Positions 4,904 to 5,154 of a DNA stretch of 5,154 nucleotides are shown here, piece by piece. Numbering within the stretch: position 1 is the stretch's first letter; every line of letters begins with the position of its first letter. Source of the stretch: Methanobrevibacter sp. (GTDB lineage: Archaea > Methanobacteriota > Methanobacteria > Methanobacteriales > Methanobacteriaceae). The notes under the pieces are model-generated. The model searched no databases. It was given only the letters and a program-made list of their open reading frames with translations, and had not been told where the DNA came from. The DNA is taken from NCBI GenBank assembly GCA_031289975.1, contig JAITOM010000327.1:1-5154 (forward strand), in the 5' to 3' direction. Position numbers and translations under genes: made by a program.

Positions 4904-5023
4904 GTTCTTAATAAATAAACTTTTTTAAAAATAAATATTATTAAAAAATATTAATTTAAAATCATTTATATTATTTAAAATTTACAGTTATTGATTTTTA
5001 TAAAGTAATATTAAAAATTAAAT
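4886..5023. repeat. Dispersed AT-rich intergenic repeat, copy 2
   Basis: This copy matches 1997-2180 in the same orientation, starting TATAGTGGTTTTGATAAA and ending near GATTTTTATAAAGTAATATT. It lacks the extra 19-20 bp units of copy 1. Its first 18 bases form the right arm of the inverted repeat at 4830-4903; copy 1 has no such partner arm. The AATTAAATAATTTAATAAAA segment found just after copy 1 occurs here before copy 2 (about 4850-4869), as if the family were arranged head to tail. Confidence 0.75.
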
Positions 5024-5025
5024 AT

Positions 5026-5152
5026 AGTGTTTTGCAAAATTATTTTCTTTTATTTATATATTAATTTATTTAAAATTCAATTAAATATTTGCAATCAGAA
5101 ATTATTTTTGTTTCTTTAAATTATTTAAATTAAATTTAAAAGAGTAAATATT
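5026..5152. repeat. Direct repeat unit B, copy 2
   Basis: Begins AGTGTTTTGC, has AAATTCAATTAAATATTT at 5073-5090 and ends with AAATTTAAAAGAGTAAATATT at 5132-5152. It is about 11 bp longer than copy 1 and may continue past the window edge. Confidence 0.55.
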
Positions 5153-5154
5153 AA

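Larger units (their letters stand above)
4573..5154. other. Gene-free AT-rich repeat mosaic, to the right edge
   Basis: About 580 bp with no plausible gene on either strand. It consists of a short spacer (4573-4646), a direct-repeat unit B (4647-4762) sharing its left end with a MITE-like inverted-repeat element, a near-perfect palindromic element (4830-4903), the second copy of the dispersed repeat seen upstream of gatB (4886-5023), and a second unit B (5026-5152) at the window edge. All are annotated individually. Confidence 0.7.

Overview
The window looks like a piece of a very AT-rich genome of a Methanobacteriales archaeon, of the Methanosphaera/Methanobrevibacter type. Three things support this. 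The left edge carries the 5' end of an archaeal 16S rRNA gene. The gatB product is of the archaeal Cys-rich type. There is a HisA/HisF-like TIM-barrel gene of the kind known from methanogens. Genes have TATA-box-like promoters and either archaeal Shine-Dalgarno (SD) motifs or no leader. The genus is an inference from 16S signature bases and base composition, not a proven assignment.

Layout. Positions 1-71 are the first bases of a 16S rRNA gene on the minus strand, read out of the window to the left. Positions 72-883 are an rRNA leader/promoter region with marked C-over-G skew on the plus strand and no convincing gene. Positions 884-1588 (+) encode a HisA/HisF-related TIM-barrel protein, apparently from a leaderless mRNA. 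Positions 1624-1812 (-) encode a two-helix small membrane protein, convergent with it. Positions 1813-2401 are an extremely AT-rich spacer with tandem and dispersed repeats. Positions 2429-3784 (+) encode GatB, the tRNA-binding/kinase subunit of the tRNA-dependent amidotransferase. Positions 3785-3982 hold a T-rich terminator and a diverged 33-bp duplication. Positions 3983-4507 (-) are a tight two-gene operon: a ribbon-helix-helix protein with a C-terminal helical/winged-helix-like part, then a 61-residue basic protein of unknown function. Positions 4508-5154 are its promoter/operator followed by a gene-free mosaic of inverted and direct repeats, one of which is also found upstream of gatB.

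How the parts relate. The rRNA operon and gatB are translation functions. GatB in archaea normally works with GatA and GatC to make Asn-tRNA(Asn) from Asp-tRNA(Asn), but gatA and gatC are not here. The hisAF-like gene and the small membrane protein have no visible pathway link to these. The regulator pair at 3983-4507, bounded by repeats, looks like an accessory cassette. Its architecture resembles an autoregulated toxin-antitoxin-like or regulator-effector pair, but the partner is not recognised and no toxin activity can be claimed from sequence. The most unusual non-coding content is the repeat family shared between about 1997-2180 and 4886-5023, together with near-perfect palindromic and MITE-like structures at 4647-4903.
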